Source: Bacillota bacterium (GTDB taxonomy: Bacteria; Bacillota; Clostridia; DSM-8532). From it: a DNA stretch of 64,000 nt. Of the stretch, positions 41,857-51,112 are shown one piece after another (position 1 is the stretch's first letter; every line of letters starts with the position of its first letter). The translations under genes were made by a program, and so were the position numbers. The stretch spans positions 1 through 64,000 of the forward strand of contig JAEZTB010000069.1 in NCBI GenBank assembly GCA_023443745.1, given 5' to 3'. The notes below the pieces were generated by a model. It did no database searches and was not told where the DNA came from. It saw only the letters and a program-made list of their open reading frames with translations.

Positions 41857-43089
41857 ATGATGATTAAGAAGATCTCTGCATATAAGATTTATTTACTGTA
41901 TTCCGGTATTACAGCATTGCTATTTTCCTTGGTTACTACGGTTATGATCGTTTACCATATAGAAAATGTTCATATGAATCCGCTCCAATTGATTCTTGTT
42001 GGGACAGTTCTTGAAGCTGTTTGCTTTATATTTGAAATTCCTACAGGAATTGTTGCGGATGTATACAGCCGTAAGTTGTCTATTATTATTGGCCTTATAT
42101 TGATAGGCATTGGATTTACCATTGAGGGGTCAATCCCAATATTCTCGGCGGTTATTATTTCACAAGTAGTATGGGGCATTGGGTCGACTTTTACGAGTGG
42201 ATCTGTTGATGCTTGGATTGCAGAAGAAGAAAATAAAAATGTGGATTTTAATCAAATATACCTCAGAGCTGCACAAGCAGGGCAAATAGGTTCTGTAATC
42301 GGAATCATTCTTGCGACAATACTGGGCAATTTTTCTGTCAGAATCCCTATCCTTTTAAGCGGAGTTCTGTTTGTTGTTTTTGCTTTGTTTTTAGTCCTTT
42401 TCATGCCAGAAAATAGCTTTAGGCCGTGTGCACCGGAAGATATTAATACTTACGAAAAAATGGTATACACCATGAAAAGAAGTGTAGGATTTATAAAAAG
42501 CAAGCCGACTATCTCACTCCTTCTTTTGGTAACGTTATTCTACGGCTTATCCAGTGAAGGATACGACAGACTTTCCACAGCACACTTTTTAAGGGATACA
42601 ACACTGCCAAAGTTGTGGAACCTTCAACCCGTAACATGGTTTGGTATTTTTGGTATTGCTGGTATGGTATTAAGTGCAATTTCAATGCAATTCATCATAA
42701 AAAGGTTGAGGGCAAACAGCAAAATACGAAGTGCAGTAATCTTATTAATTACAAATACATTTTCTATCATGAGCATGGCTGTATTTGCGTTAACGCGTGA
42801 CTTTAGTATTATGCTAATAGCATATTTGTCTACAAACATGTTCCGTTCCGTAAATGAGCCTATCTTAAATGCGTGGATTAACAGACATATTGATGATAAT
42901 GCGAGAGCAACAATACTTTCAACAAATGGGCAAATAAATTCATTGGGGCAAATAATAGGCGGTCCGTTTATCGGTGTTTTAGCGGCAAATATTTCTGTAA
43001 GCTTTGGTATTGCATGCACTGCAATTTTGTTAACACCGGTAATCGTACTTTATGCACTTTCCATCAAGAGTGACAGAATGCACTCTTAA
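41857..43089 (+). CDS. TetA(P)/Tet(40)-like MFS efflux pump
   Basis: A 410-residue MFS protein from ATG 41857 (GGAGGTG upstream). The start KKISAYKIYLLYSGITALLF and the LILVGTVLEAVCFIFEIPTG, VADVYSRKLSIIIG blocks are those of the TetA(P)/Tet(40) efflux group. In Clostridium perfringens tetA(P) precedes tetB(P); here the ribosomal-protection gene comes first. The pair should give two-mechanism tetracycline resistance. Confidence 0.85.
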   Translation: MMIKKISAYKIYLLYSGITALLFSLVTTVMIVYHIENVHMNPLQLILVGTVLEAVCFIFEIPTGIVADVYSRKLSIIIGLILIGIGFTIEGSIPIFSAVIISQVVWGIGSTFTSGSVDAWIAEEENKNVDFNQIYLRAAQAGQIGSVIGIILATILGNFSVRIPILLSGVLFVVFALFLVLFMPENSFRPCAPEDINTYEKMVYTMKRSVGFIKSKPTISLLLLVTLFYGLSSEGYDRLSTAHFLRDTTLPKLWNLQPVTWFGIFGIAGMVLSAISMQFIIKRLRANSKIRSAVILLITNTFSIMSMAVFALTRDFSIMLIAYLSTNMFRSVNEPILNAWINRHIDDNARATILSTNGQINSLGQIIGGPFIGVLAANISVSFGIACTAILLTPVIVLYALSIKSDRMHS

Positions 43090-43159
43090 TATTTAATGAA
43101 GGGTGGATATGCGCATGAGTCTTGGAGCAGTATGCTTTTGAAAGTAAAGGGAAATGTAT

Positions 43160-43559
43160 TTCCTCACATATGTGGTTAAGGGCCTGTGTCATAAGGAAAT
43201 TTTATATGCAATTGATTAGCTGAATCAGATTGTCATGAGCTGCAGAGAATGATATCATGGAAGGTAGGAATCGAAACAGAATTTAAATTAAGCGTCGGTA
43301 AGAACTATAAGTTTATTGACCAGTACATGTCCGAGGATTTGAAAGAACCTTTTGTCTACTTATCGAGTGGATTCGTATGAAAATGTATGGGAAGCATTAT
43401 TTTTATGCCATCAATTGCTGGCGAATACTTTTCTATATTACTTATAAGGTATATGATGCCGGATGTTCATCTTCTCGGCATGGGCTCCCGCAAAATAGAC
43501 GGGCGGTGGAACGAATACACATGGCACTGAATGTAAGAAGCGAGGTGGAAACAATGATT
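43160..43559 (+). pseudogene. Degraded ant(6) aminoglycoside adenylyltransferase gene
   Basis: Pieces of ANT(6)-I appear in order but in three frames: KGLCHKEILYAID (then a stop), RMISWKVGIETEFKLSVGKN followed by YKFIDQYMSEDLKE, and STYRVDSYENVWEALFLCHQ. A weak trace of the C-terminus runs into the sat4-like start. At least two frameshifts and one internal stop show it is dead, and the N-terminal half is missing. It sits exactly where aadE lies in the known aadE-sat4-aphA-3 cluster. Confidence 0.88.
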
Positions 43560-44087
43560 ACTGAAATGAAAGTAGAGTATCTGAAAGATATCAATAAACC
43601 CAACGAGCCATTTGAGGTTATAGGGAAAATCATACCTAAATATGAAAATGATGACTGGACATTTACAGAAATACTCTATAAAAAACCATATTTAAAAAGT
43701 TACCAAGATGAAGAGGATGAAGAGACAAATTATCTTGAATATATTAAAAATACTGAAAAGGAAGTTTACCTTTATTATCAAAATAATGAATGTGTTGGGC
43801 AAGTTAAGCTGAGGAGAAATTGGAATAAGTTCGCCTATATTGAAGATATTGCTGTCTGTAAGGATTTCAGGGGACAGGGTATAGGTAATGCACTTATTAA
43901 TAAATCTATTGAATGGGCAAAACATAAATACTTGCACGGACTAATGCTAGAAACCCAGGACAATAACCTTTTAGCTTGTAAATTCTATCATAAATGTGGT
44001 TTCAAAATCGGTGCCGTCGATACTATGTTATACGCTAACTTTGAAAACAATTTTGAAAAAGCTGTTTTTTGGTATTTAAAGTTTTAA
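43554..44087 (+). CDS. sat4: Sat4-like streptothricin N-acetyltransferase
   Basis: A 177-residue GNAT enzyme. ATG 43554 starts MITEMK, the Sat4 start; an open frame upstream is a leftover of the ant(6) gene. The acetyl-CoA motif AYIEDIAVCKDFRGQGIG is intact, and so is the ending NNFEKAVFWYLKF. It is close to Sat4 of Tn5405 but not identical: the acidic run in the N-terminal third is shorter. It acetylates streptothricin. Confidence 0.92.
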   Translation: MITEMKVEYLKDINKPNEPFEVIGKIIPKYENDDWTFTEILYKKPYLKSYQDEEDEETNYLEYIKNTEKEVYLYYQNNECVGQVKLRRNWNKFAYIEDIAVCKDFRGQGIGNALINKSIEWAKHKYLHGLMLETQDNNLLACKFYHKCGFKIGAVDTMLYANFENNFEKAVFWYLKF

Positions 44088-44162
44088 GATGTTTGACAAG
44101 CGAATTGGAGTTTGTTTGATCCTTTTATCTTCAGCAGCAGATTTATATAAGGAAGGGAAAAA

Positions 44163-44957
44163 ATGGCTAAATTAAGAATATCACCGCAATTGAAAAAGCT
44201 GATTGAAAAATACCGTTGCGTAAAAGATACGGAAGGAATGTCTCCTGCTAAAGTATATAAATTAGTCGGAGTAAATGAAAACTTATATTTAAAAATGACA
44301 GACAGCCGGTATAAAGGGACCACATATGATGTGGAACGTGAAAAGGACATGATGCTATGGTTACAAGGAAAGCTGCCTATTCCAAAGGTCTTGTACTTTG
44401 AAAAGCACGAAGGGTGGAACAATCTGCTCATGAGCGAGGCCGATGGTGTCATATGCTCAGAAGAGTATGAAACAGAACAGAGAGCTGAGAAGATTATCCA
44501 GCTATATGCTGAGTGTATCAAGCTCTTTCAATCCATCGACATATCGGATTGTCCCTTTAATAATAATATAGATAATCGGCTAGCCGAATTAGATTATTTA
44601 CTGAATAACAATTTGGCTGATATGGATTGCGAAAATTGGGAAGAAGATACTCCATTCAAAGATCCGCGTAAGCTGTATGATTTTTTAAAGATGAAAAAGC
44701 CCAAAGAGGAATTAGTCTTTTCACATGGAGATCTGGGAGACAGCAACATTTTGGTGGAGAATGGTAAAATAAGCGGCTTTATTGATCTTGGGAGAAGTGG
44801 TAAGGCGGACAAGTGGTATGATATTGCCTTCTGTGTCAGGTCTATTAGAGAGGATATTGGGGAAGAAAAGTATGTTAAGTTGTTTTTTGACTTGCTGAGT
44901 ATAGAACCTGATTGGGAGAAAATAAAATACTATATTTTACTAGATGAATTATTTTAG
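44163..44957 (+). CDS. aph(3')-III: APH(3')-III-like aminoglycoside phosphotransferase
   Basis: A 264-residue kinase of the same length as APH(3')-IIIa and similar throughout, with many substitutions. The catalytic loop FSHGDLGDSN (Asp190 by position), the DFG-like FIDLGRSG segment and the C-terminal YYILLDELF are intact, so activity on kanamycin and neomycin is expected. It follows the sat4-like gene, as in Tn5405. The divergence suggests an older branch of the cluster and not recent exchange with the staphylococcal/enterococcal form. Confidence 0.94.
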   Translation: MAKLRISPQLKKLIEKYRCVKDTEGMSPAKVYKLVGVNENLYLKMTDSRYKGTTYDVEREKDMMLWLQGKLPIPKVLYFEKHEGWNNLLMSEADGVICSEEYETEQRAEKIIQLYAECIKLFQSIDISDCPFNNNIDNRLAELDYLLNNNLADMDCENWEEDTPFKDPRKLYDFLKMKKPKEELVFSHGDLGDSNILVENGKISGFIDLGRSGKADKWYDIAFCVRSIREDIGEEKYVKLFFDLLSIEPDWEKIKYYILLDELF

Positions 44958-45254
44958 TAATTGGGATTTCAGTAATATGCCCTGCTACTGAAGCCCCGCC
45001 AGGCTCAGCCGGCATCTTTTTTGACCGTTCAAGGCATACAATACAGAGATCTATTGCTTAACTGAGGACGAGCCAAACCCAACGAAAATAAAATGGGGTT
45101 GCTCAGCACACGCTGCTCATACGCAGGATTAAAACATTCCGTATATCGTCGTCATTGATCACAAAGGGATTGGAAGAATAGATAAATTCGGGCAATTCGT
45201 AGAATTTTACGAAGTGAAATAAAGATGATTTACTTATAAAGGAGGTAAAAATAA
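44958..45254 (+). other. Intergenic region with terminator-like stem and a gene relic
   Basis: A GC-rich imperfect stem ending in GGCATCTTTTTT (about 44978-45022) probably ends the aph transcript. From 45134 to 45222 one frame encodes a 29-residue gene end (GRIDKFGQFVEFYEVK, stop) without a start; its parent protein was not recognised. Confidence 0.45.
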
Positions 45255-45608
45255 ATGAAGCCAAAAGAAATACTTTGTCAATGGGTTGATGCATTTAACA
45301 ATGCAGATGCAGAAATAATTTCAAATTTATATGATGACAACGCAATAAACCATCAGGTTGCCAATGAACCAGTTGTTGGAAAAGAGGCTATAAAGAAAAT
45401 GTTTGAACAAGAGTTTTCTCAAGCAAAAATGGTTTGTATCGTTGAAAATATTTTTGAAGATGGTCAATGGGCAATTTTAGAGTGGCGTGACCCATTAGGT
45501 TTGAGAGGTTGCGGTTTTTTTCAAATAGTGAATAATAAGATCTTATTTCAAAGAGGTTACTGGGATAAACTATCTTTCTTAAGACAGCACAATTTACCTA
45601 TTGAATAA
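45255..45608 (+). CDS. SnoaL/NTF2-like small protein
   Basis: A 117-residue protein behind AAAGGAGG with the cone-barrel pattern of the NTF2/SnoaL superfamily: KEILCQWVDAFNNADAEII, NHQVANEPVVGKEAI, and a C-terminal beta sheet. Members include enzymes and ligand-binding proteins; no active-site set identifies one here. It lies among resistance genes and may be cargo. Confidence 0.75.
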   Translation: MKPKEILCQWVDAFNNADAEIISNLYDDNAINHQVANEPVVGKEAIKKMFEQEFSQAKMVCIVENIFEDGQWAILEWRDPLGLRGCGFFQIVNNKILFQRGYWDKLSFLRQHNLPIE

Positions 45609-45907
45609 AACGAGTATAATCCTTATCAGGAGTAATATACATTTTTCTTATAGCGCAAATCCAAGTATGAAAAAAACGACTATTTGCTAAAAATTTATAT
45701 GCTGGAAGGAAAATCTGTCATGCAAATGGGTACTGACGGATATTACAGCCGGATATAAACGACGGACTTTATAAAAAACTGGTTGTTTAGCTCAGATCAA
45801 ACACCAATGATATGCTCTCTTTAAAGTGGACAGATGAAATAAAAAAATCTGAAAACTTTGAAGGGAGCATTATTATGCCACAAAAAGGACTGACCCTTAT
45901 AGCAGTC
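45609..45907. other. 300-bp region without an intact gene
   Basis: AT-rich, with short broken frames only. An AAAGTGGACA sequence near 45823 followed by GAAGGGAGC and ATG 45875 looks like the left end and orfA start of an IS3-type element, but the product (MPQKGLTLIAV) stops matching anything I know at 45908, where the repeat begins. Confidence 0.3.
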
Positions 45908-46201
45908 GATATGCCGCTTGCTATGCTGCAAATCATCAGTACGATGACGGTTACGACTATAACGGCAAAAATGGTCGCGCAGATGATTAGGTTTCTACCT
46001 TTGTTCTGCAGGACATTGCAGAACGCGTTTTCTAAGATATACATAGGTTGTTCGCTCATTTTTTTAGTTTAATCATAAAATTGCCCTCTTACCTTGGAAT
46101 ATGTTCCAAGTATAAGAGGGCAATCTAACGCGTATCAAACTATAATGTAAACAATTTGTGGATTGCTTCGCTTTACCGTGCGGAATTAATATCAACCCAA
46201 A
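45908..46201 (-). repeat. Kinase/permease boundary repeat, copy 1
   Basis: Direct repeat of 55039-55319, roughly nine in ten bases the same by eye. On the minus strand it contains the last codons of a histidine kinase (ending VDINSAR), an inverted repeat (TTGCCCTCTTA with TAAGAGGGCAA, 46080-46122) and the first 35-40 codons of an FtsX-like ABC permease (MYILENAFCNVL). The permease stops matching at the same codon as in copy 2. No kinase body is left here. Confidence 0.85.
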
Positions 46202-46244
46202 TCGACTAAAAAATAGCCTATCGAGATTATTTCGAAACATGATA

Positions 46245-46328
46245 TTGACCGATTCGGTTATTTATGTTATTGTTATGTTACTGACCGAATCGGTTATTTT
46301 CGCTGCTGATTTTATTGACCGATTTGAT
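46245..46328 (+). promoter_or_regulatory. Promoter and palindromic operators of the rph operon
   Basis: TTGACC (46245-46250), 17-base spacer, TATTGT (46268-46273). The palindromes ACCGATTCGGT (46248-46258) and ACCGAATCGGT (46284-46294) and a degenerate third copy (46318-46328) are about 35 bases apart. The first overlaps the -35 box, the second lies just past the -10 box. They are probably bound by the TetR protein encoded next. Confidence 0.75.
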
Positions 46329-46353
46329 TACGCATATTGAAGAGGTGATTATT

Positions 46354-46977
46354 TTGGAGAAATTTTATAGTCTATCAACAGAGAAGCAAAATATGATTAT
46401 TGATGCTGCCCTTACCTGCTTTGGCGCTAACGGTTATAAAAAGGCATCTATTGGGGATATCGCAACTACTGCCGGGATTGCAAAAGCATCAATATTTCAT
46501 TACTTTGGTACAAAAAAGGCTTTATATTTTTATTTACTTGATTTCTGCCTCCAGGTATTAATGAATGAAATCAATGAAAAATTTGATAACAGCGTTACAG
46601 ATTTCTTTGACAGGATTAGGCTTTCGACGAGTATTGAGCTTTCAATTATGAAACAACACCCAGCCATGCTCTCTTTTTTAAATAGCATGTATTTTGAAAA
46701 CGATAGCGAAGTGAAGGATGATATAAAAACTATTCTCACAAGCAGTCGATGTGTTGATATGAGAAACAGAATTACTTTTGATGGAATGGATGCCTCAAAG
46801 TTCAAAGATGGTATTGATCCGAAGTTTGTTCTGAAAATACTTACCTGCTTTGTCGATGGGTATTTAGCTAAAGTGCAAGTTAATGTGGGGGATGATATTG
46901 ATGCTTTGTGTAAAGAGGTCGATGAATGTTTGAATCTATTTAAAAGCAACTTTTACAAAGAGAAATATATATGCTGA
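46354..46977 (+). CDS. TetR-family regulator of the rifampin phosphotransferase operon (TTG start)
   Basis: A 207-residue TetR protein. TTG 46354 is chosen because AGAGGTGATT precedes it; the frame is open upstream over the operators. The HTH (IGDIATTAGIAKASIFHYFG) is typical, followed by a helical ligand domain. It is the first gene of a forward operon with rph and an MFS pump, so autoregulation through the upstream palindromes is likely. Confidence 0.85.
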   Translation: MEKFYSLSTEKQNMIIDAALTCFGANGYKKASIGDIATTAGIAKASIFHYFGTKKALYFYLLDFCLQVLMNEINEKFDNSVTDFFDRIRLSTSIELSIMKQHPAMLSFLNSMYFENDSEVKDDIKTILTSSRCVDMRNRITFDGMDASKFKDGIDPKFVLKILTCFVDGYLAKVQVNVGDDIDALCKEVDECLNLFKSNFYKEKYIC

Positions 46978-47000
46978 TGTAAATAGGAAGGAGAATTTTT

Positions 47001-49619
47001 ATGAGTTCATATGTTCTTGATTTTAAGGATATTGATAAAACAAAGCTTACGATAGTAGGAGGTAAAGGCGCCAACCTGGGGGAACTGTCGAGGATTCCAG
47101 GAATTCAAGTACCGGAAGGCTTTTGCATTACTACCGAGGCATATAAAAGAATCATCGGACAATCGACTGAACTAAAAGTACTGATGGATCAATTGTCTTC
47201 TCTAAAGGTGGAAGACAGAGAAAAGATCGCTAAGGTCAGCGGAGAGATCCGAAAGATTATCGAAGAGATAACAATTCCAAAGGATATAGATGAAGTGATT
47301 ACTTGTCATCTCACAAAACTTGGTGATAAGAAAGCCTATGCCGTGCGTTCCAGCGCCACGGCGGAAGACCTGCCAACAGCTTCTTTTGCAGGTCAGCAAG
47401 ATACGTATTTGAATATTAAAGGAAAAGATTCCATTCTTAAACATGTAAGTAGGTGCTGGGCATCATTGTTTACTGATCGCGCTGTAACCTACCGCATACA
47501 AAACGGTTTTGACCACAGCAAAGTCTATTTATCTGTGGTCATCCAGAGTATGGTATTCCCACAGGCTGCCGGAATTATGTTTACAGCCGATCCAATTACA
47601 TCCAACCGAAAAGTTGTATCCATTGATGCTAGTTTTGGGCTTGGTGAGGCATTGGTCTCCGGTTTGGTGAATGCTGATATCTATAAGGTTCGGGATGGAA
47701 GGATTATTGATAAAAAGATATCCGCCAAGAAACTGGCTATTTACGCCTTGGAAAAAGGCGGTACGGAAGAACGGGACATCGAGCATGGCCAGCAAAATAA
47801 TCAGACTCTGACAGATAAGCAGATATTGCAGCTTGAAAAAACGGGCAGAAAAATTGAGGGCTATTTTGGCCGTCCACAGGATATTGAATGGTGCCTGTAT
47901 GAAAACGCATTTTATATTGTTCAGAGCCGCCCCATAACCACCTTATATCCCGTACCGGTTGTTGCAGATGACAAAATCCATGTATTCTACTCCTTTGCCC
48001 ACCGCCAGATGATGACGGAGGCAATGTCGCCGCTAAGCATAACCTTCTTTCAGGTATTATTTAAGTATATATCAGACACACCAATGAGCGAGGCCGGTGG
48101 AAGAATATATGGAGATACTTCAAATGAACTTAGATCGCCTTTTAGAAAGAGCTTTGTGAAAGGAATGGCAACGGTTGATGTTCTTATGATGAATGCTTTA
48201 TATAATGTCATCAAACGGGAAGATATTATGAAAAATCTATATAAGGCAAAGAAACCAATGGTGGGCGTCAAGCTGATCACCTTATGGGTTCTTAAGACGA
48301 TAGAATGCTACCTTAAAAATGACCCGGCCATAGCGGAAGGTTATATGGCACGTAACAGGGCATTATTGATGGACTTGGAACAGCAGGCACAAGATATTTC
48401 TGGGAAGGAACTCTTAAATTTTATTTATAAGAGTCTGGCTCAAGTAAAGGACAATATGATGGACACCTATGGAGTTGTTTTTGCCGGAGCCTATGCAACA
48501 AGCCGCCTGAATAAGAGTTTGGAGAAATGGCTGGGTGAAAAGAATGCAGCGGATACTCTTGCCCAATCCGTATCCAATAATGTAACCTCCCAAATGGGTC
48601 TTGAGCTTTTGGATGTATCGGATGTAGTCAGAAAACACCCGGAAGTTATGAAATATCTAGAGAATCCCAACGATGACAGTTTTTTTGAGGACATTTCGAA
48701 ACTCCCGGGAGGGCTTGGGGTTAGCGATGCAATTAGAGGATACCTAAAAAAATACGGTATGAGATGCTCTGCGGAAATAGATATTATGCGGACTAGATGG
48801 AATGAAAAGCCTACTATACTTGTTCCATTAATCCTTGACAATATAAAAGTCTATCCGCCCAATGCTCACACTGCTAAATTTGAGCAGGGATTAGCGGAGG
48901 CCAGGCGGAAGGAGCAGGATGTTTTAAGAAGGCTTCAGCAAATGCCGGGAGGAAGCAGGAAGGCTAAAAAAACTAAGAAAGCAATCAGCGTTCTTCGAAA
49001 TTATGCAGGTTATCGTGAGTTCAACAAATATACCTTAGTTTGGTATGAATGGATTGTAAAGCAAGTTATCATGAAAGAGGCGGAAGCTTTGTTGCAGCAG
49101 GGACTAATAGAAGAAAAGGATGATATATTCTATATTCGATTTGAGGAACTGCAAGAAGTTATTAAAACGAACAAAGTAGATTACGGCATTATAAAGAAAA
49201 GAAAAGAAGAGTATGAGATTTTTAAGAAGCTTACACCTCCGCGTGTAATTACCTCCGATGGAGAAATTTTCTGCGGTGAATATGATACGAAAAACACTCC
49301 CGAAGGTGCTTTGACAGGGGTACCTGTTTCATCGGGAATTATTGAGGGAAGGGCAAGAGTAATACTCCGAATAGAGGATGCCAATATCGAGGAGGGTGAT
49401 ATTCTGGTTACTACTTTTACCGATCCCAGCTGGACACCGGTATTTGTATCCATAAAGGGGTTGGTTACAGAAGTTGGGGGAATGATGACCCATGGAGCTG
49501 TGGTTGCTAGGGAATACGGCCTACCTGCTGTCGCAAGCGTAGAAAATGCTACGAAGTTGATTAAAGAAGGGCAGAGGATACGGATAAATGGAACAGAAGG
49601 GTATGTTGAAATCCTATAA
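47001..49619 (+). CDS. rph: Rifampin phosphotransferase (Rph)
   Basis: An 872-residue protein with the three-part Rph layout. An N-terminal ATP-grasp-type domain (VGGKGANLGEL, RSSATAEDLPTASFAGQQDT) covers residues 1-315, ending at DIEWCLYENAFYIVQSRP. A helical rifamycin-binding region runs from about 320 to 755. The C-terminal PEP-synthase-like swivel domain has the phosphate-carrying His at about residue 831 in MMTHGAVVAREYGLP. Rph transfers a phosphate from ATP to rifamycins and inactivates them. Length and His motif separate it from PEP synthase and PPDK. Confidence 0.92.
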   Translation: MSSYVLDFKDIDKTKLTIVGGKGANLGELSRIPGIQVPEGFCITTEAYKRIIGQSTELKVLMDQLSSLKVEDREKIAKVSGEIRKIIEEITIPKDIDEVITCHLTKLGDKKAYAVRSSATAEDLPTASFAGQQDTYLNIKGKDSILKHVSRCWASLFTDRAVTYRIQNGFDHSKVYLSVVIQSMVFPQAAGIMFTADPITSNRKVVSIDASFGLGEALVSGLVNADIYKVRDGRIIDKKISAKKLAIYALEKGGTEERDIEHGQQNNQTLTDKQILQLEKTGRKIEGYFGRPQDIEWCLYENAFYIVQSRPITTLYPVPVVADDKIHVFYSFAHRQMMTEAMSPLSITFFQVLFKYISDTPMSEAGGRIYGDTSNELRSPFRKSFVKGMATVDVLMMNALYNVIKREDIMKNLYKAKKPMVGVKLITLWVLKTIECYLKNDPAIAEGYMARNRALLMDLEQQAQDISGKELLNFIYKSLAQVKDNMMDTYGVVFAGAYATSRLNKSLEKWLGEKNAADTLAQSVSNNVTSQMGLELLDVSDVVRKHPEVMKYLENPNDDSFFEDISKLPGGLGVSDAIRGYLKKYGMRCSAEIDIMRTRWNEKPTILVPLILDNIKVYPPNAHTAKFEQGLAEARRKEQDVLRRLQQMPGGSRKAKKTKKAISVLRNYAGYREFNKYTLVWYEWIVKQVIMKEAEALLQQGLIEEKDDIFYIRFEELQEVIKTNKVDYGIIKKRKEEYEIFKKLTPPRVITSDGEIFCGEYDTKNTPEGALTGVPVSSGIIEGRARVILRIEDANIEEGDILVTTFTDPSWTPVFVSIKGLVTEVGGMMTHGAVVAREYGLPAVASVENATKLIKEGQRIRINGTEGYVEIL

Positions 49620-49637
49620 GGTATAAGGTGGTGACTC

Positions 49638-50894
49638 ATGACGAGAGAGAAGAAAACAAATAAAAATCTACTGCTGCTATTACTTGGAAGGATGATATCA
49701 GATATGGGGACGGGCATCCAAATTGTTATCATGCCGCTGTACATTATTGATGCAGGCGGCTCTGCATCAACTGTCGGGCTGTTTTCCTTCCTTTCCTTGA
49801 TGCCCACTCTTTTAGCCTACCCGTTTGCAGGAGTAATAGGAGACAGACTAAACCGTAAGACAATCATGGTAATGACAGACATTAGCAGTGCCTTGGCTAT
49901 ATTAGGGCTGGCTTTTGCTGCATATTCCAATAAAATGAGTCTGACTTTATTATTGGCTGTGCAAGTAATTGTATCCTTGCTGAACGGTTTGTTTGACCCG
50001 GCCACGAAAGGTATGCTGCCTCAGCTGGTAGATCAGGAAAAACTGACCGGGGCCAACTCCACTGTTGCATCACTTAGAACATTATCCGGACTGCTAAGTC
50101 CTGTCATTGGGGCTGCGTTATACGTAAAAATGGGCATTGCTGTATTATTCTTCATTAATGGGATCTCATTTTTATTATCTGGCTGCTGCTCCATATTAAT
50201 CAGGTATATGCATGTTAAACGGGAGTCGGCGGTTGGTACACCGGGCTTCATAAACGATTTGTCCGAGGGTATCAGATTTATTTTTGCTAATAAAATAATC
50301 GCCAAACTGTGTGTTTTCTTTCTGTTGATTTATGCATTAATCCAACCCATATTCACTGTAGTATTACCTCTGTTCTTCAAAACCCAGCTTACATACTCCG
50401 ACAGTCAATATGGTTACCTGCAAATGATAATAATTATTGGAGCATTGCTTGGAAGTATTCTAGTAGCAATGTTGTTTGGAAAAGAGAAAAAAGTGACCAA
50501 ACCGCTTGTGACCGGATGCAGTCTCCTCTTTAGTACAATGCTTGGGTTTTCAATTTTACTTTTCCCCCAAAGCTTATCAGAGCTAGGTAAAGGCACGATA
50601 TTGTATTTTTCCTTGCTTGCAGGAGTTCTTTGCCTGCTAAGCGTTGCTATCATGTTCATCAACATTCCCGTACAGACTTTTATCCAAAAGGAGACGCCGG
50701 ATGAATACATGTCCAGAATGTTTTCAATCGTTGGGCTGATCAGTAAAGGCGGTATGCCCTTCGGTGCACTGGTGTATGGAGTTATTCTCAGCTGTGCTCC
50801 GGTACAATGGACTATACTGACAGTTACCTTATTGATAAGTTTAATTTCAGTTGTGTTTTTTGCCTCGTTCTTTAGAGTCCGTAATCTTGAATAA
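49638..50894 (+). CDS. MFS drug efflux protein of the rph operon
   Basis: A 418-residue MFS protein with 10-12 hydrophobic segments and a loop motif GVIGDRLNRKTIMV. It resembles macrolide-efflux-type (MFS_3/Mef) pumps. It starts 18 bases after rph behind AAGGTGGTG. Probably exports rifamycin or its phosphate, or another drug; substrate not shown by sequence. Confidence 0.8.
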   Translation: MTREKKTNKNLLLLLLGRMISDMGTGIQIVIMPLYIIDAGGSASTVGLFSFLSLMPTLLAYPFAGVIGDRLNRKTIMVMTDISSALAILGLAFAAYSNKMSLTLLLAVQVIVSLLNGLFDPATKGMLPQLVDQEKLTGANSTVASLRTLSGLLSPVIGAALYVKMGIAVLFFINGISFLLSGCCSILIRYMHVKRESAVGTPGFINDLSEGIRFIFANKIIAKLCVFFLLIYALIQPIFTVVLPLFFKTQLTYSDSQYGYLQMIIIIGALLGSILVAMLFGKEKKVTKPLVTGCSLLFSTMLGFSILLFPQSLSELGKGTILYFSLLAGVLCLLSVAIMFINIPVQTFIQKETPDEYMSRMFSIVGLISKGGMPFGALVYGVILSCAPVQWTILTVTLLISLISVVFFASFFRVRNLE

Positions 50895-50945
50895 GAGACA
50901 GCTTAAACGGGGACGTTTGGCAGCGGTCATGTGAAAAAGACCTAA

Positions 50946-51095
50946 TATTTCACCGCTAACGGCATCATGGTTTCCGGCAAGTGGCTCCAGGTTGATGGGA
51001 AGTGGTACTACTTCTACACCGACGGCTCCCTTGCTAAAAGCACCAAAATTGATGGCTGTGAGATAGGATCGGATGGTGTGAGGAAAACAAAATAA
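50946..51095 (+). pseudogene. C-terminal relic of a cell-wall-binding repeat protein gene
   Basis: The frame reads NGIMVSGKWLQVDGKWYYF, then a final unit ending CEIGSDGVRKTK and TAA. These are choline/cell-wall-binding type repeats as found at the ends of clostridial surface proteins. No upstream part remains. Confidence 0.78.
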
Positions 51096-51112
51096 CTACG
51101 ATAAAAAATGAA

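Noticed and set aside
43377..43553. N-terminal extension of the Sat4-like protein
   Set aside because: This frame is ant(6) debris; Sat4 begins at MITEMK.
45787..46059. Complete 90-residue membrane protein on the minus strand
   Set aside because: It is the 5' end of a longer ABC permease gene fused to unrelated sequence; the same truncation occurs near 55.1 kb.
46080..46122. MITE or insertion element based on the long inverted repeat
   Set aside because: The inverted repeat is an intergenic hairpin between kinase and permease genes in both copies and has no target duplication.
47001..49619. PEP synthase or pyruvate phosphate dikinase
   Set aside because: The length, domain order with the His domain at the extreme C-terminus, and the operon with TetR and an efflux pump match rifampin phosphotransferase.
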